From CAZNDN01 sp964571815 (lineage in GTDB: Bacteria > Fibrobacterota > Chitinivibrionia > Chitinivibrionales > WJKA01): a stretch of 7,708 bases of DNA. The stretch covers positions 1-7,708 of the forward strand of contig CAZNDN010000170.1 in the NCBI GenBank assembly GCA_964571815.1, given 5' to 3'. Position 1 is the first letter of the stretch. Each line of letters begins with the position of its first letter. The notes beneath the pieces were generated by a model, which searched no databases, was not told the origin of the DNA, and saw only the letters and a program-made list of their open reading frames with translations. Shown piece after piece: positions 6,673 through 7,708 of this stretch. A program made the position numbers and the translations under genes.

Positions 6673-7708
6673 ATGACCATCACACGAATGCATGCGTTAC
6701 CTTTTTCGTCCGCACTGCTCGTTCTTGCAGTGGTCAACACGCTCCATGCCACCGACACGCTGGTACTTGACCCGGCGACGGTGACGAAGTTGACGTTGGA
6801 GCGCAACCCCACCCTGGCGCAGTCGGCCCTGGCGGCGGAGGCCGAAGAGTACGGGCGCAAGAGTTCCCTGTCCTCGCTTCTACCGAAACTCTCCGCGAGC
6901 GCATCGTATACGCACCTTGATCAACCCCCGACTATTTCCGGAGGCCTGATGGGCTCGGGAGGCGGCGAGGAGTCTTCCTCCGGCCCGCCGCAACTGCCGC
7001 CCGGTGTGGACACCGTTACCATTCTGTACATGACGGGAGTGCTTGACAGCATTTTCGGGGCCATGTTCAGCCCGGAGCCGATTGAAATAGCTCCCCAGAA
7101 CAGCAAATCGATCGCCTTCACACTCAGTCAGCCCATATTCACGGGCGGGGCACGGTGGAACGCCTATCGCGCCGCCGAATACAACGCGAAGGCTTCGGGC
7201 CTCAGCCACCAGCGCACGCGCGACGAGATGGGCCTGGCGGCATTGAGTGTCTTTTATCACTACGTGAGGGCACAGCAGCAGTACCAGGCGGCCGTGGATG
7301 AAGGGGCGTGGCTGAAGGAGCTCGTACGCGACCAGGAAGTGCTTCTGGAAAACGGCATGATCACCGAGCTTGACCTTCTGCAGACCAAACTGGCCCTGTC
7401 GGCCCAGGAGATGACCAGGCTGCGGAGTACCAACGCAGTCACCGACGCCGTCGAGCAGCTCAGGCTGATGCTGGGACTCGATTCCGAGACGATCCTTGTC
7501 GCGGACACCAACAACCTGTGGATTGCCGCAAACCGACAAGTACACCCCACGCGCGACACACTCGACGACCGGTTTCTTCATCGGGAAGATTTCCAGGCGA
7601 TCCAGTGGCAACACAAGGCGCTCCAGCGCGCCGAGTGGGCGCAACTGGCCGCATACTCACCCGTGCTCAGCGCGTTTGTGCGACAGGAATACTCCAATCA
7701 GTATTCCC
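6673..7708 (+). CDS. TolC-family outer-membrane efflux channel (OMF2), N-terminal 345 residues, runs off right edge
   Basis: A second outer-membrane factor, open without a stop to the window end. From ATG 6673 there is a short n-region with Arg5, a hydrophobic segment (about 9-22) and likely cleavage after LHA (residue 26). Then comes the OEP order: first helix (LTLERNPTLAQSALAAEAEEYGRK), strand 1 at 73-80, a ~65-residue Gly/Pro/Ser-rich loop, strand 2 at 146-156 (SIAFTLSQPIF), TGGARWNAY, and long helices with VLLENGMITELDLLQTKLAL and LMLGLD. The second repeat begins near HREDFQAIQWQHKAL. It is a paralogue of the channel at 453-1940: both loops end in a related LDxIxGA...P-x-N-S segment before strand 2. 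Other in-frame starts are GTG 6628, ATG 6631 and ATG 6688; none has a good ribosome site. The gene follows the pump by 131 bases, so it may be the last gene of this operon or the first of another channel-adaptor-pump set beyond the edge. Confidence 0.88.
   Translation, partial: MTITRMHALPFSSALLVLAVVNTLHATDTLVLDPATVTKLTLERNPTLAQSALAAEAEEYGRKSSLSSLLPKLSASASYTHLDQPPTISGGLMGSGGGEESSSGPPQLPPGVDTVTILYMTGVLDSIFGAMFSPEPIEIAPQNSKSIAFTLSQPIFTGGARWNAYRAAEYNAKASGLSHQRTRDEMGLAALSVFYHYVRAQQQYQAAVDEGAWLKELVRDQEVLLENGMITELDLLQTKLALSAQEMTRLRSTNAVTDAVEQLRLMLGLDSETILVADTNNLWIAANRQVHPTRDTLDDRFLHREDFQAIQWQHKALQRAEWAQLAAYSPVLSAFVRQEYSNQYS

Noticed and set aside
6880..7644. 254-codon open frame on the minus strand opposite the second channel
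   Set aside because: The plus strand has a signal peptide and TolC-family sequence throughout; the antisense frame shows no family features.

Overview
The window holds the genes of one tripartite RND-type efflux system of a diderm (Gram-negative-type) bacterium, all on the + strand. The DNA is GC-rich, and lipoprotein, outer-membrane and inner-membrane components are all present. I cannot name the genus. A 100-N scaffold gap and intergenic palindromic repeats suggest a draft, probably metagenome-derived, assembly of an uncultured organism, but that is inference.

Layout: (1) 1-456, the C-terminal ligand-binding part of a TetR-family repressor whose DNA-binding end lies off the left edge. (2) 453-1940, a TolC-family outer-membrane channel (OMF1), overlapping the regulator by ATGA. 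(3) 1967-3198, a lipoprotein membrane-fusion adaptor, interrupted by 100 Ns. The 55 bases on the two sides of the gap are identical, and removing one copy plus the Ns restores a perfect 358-codon frame, so the gap is an assembly artefact and not a broken gene. (4) 3199-3481, a 283-base spacer with three hairpin-forming palindromic repeats (forward, inverted, forward), two of them inside a ~67-base imperfect direct repeat, and a possible 17-codon leader ORF that overlaps the pump start. (5) 3482-6541, a full-length 1019-residue RND pump. (6) 6542-6672, a short spacer. (7) 6673 to the right edge, the first 345 codons of a second TolC-family channel (OMF2).

How the genes work together: the pump in the inner membrane takes up substrate, the lipoprotein adaptor bridges the periplasm, and a TolC-type trimer forms the outer-membrane exit. 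The TetR-type protein, at the 5' end of the same run of overlapping genes, probably represses the operon and itself until a ligand binds. Substrates cannot be read from the sequence.

This is mostly a recognisable system. The points that merit a second look are the pump's loss of the canonical TM4 Asp pair (Ala399-Asn400) and of the TM10 Lys (Asn918), the unusually long Gly-rich first surface loop shared by both channels, the repeat-filled spacer placed exactly between adaptor and pump, and the assembly artefact.
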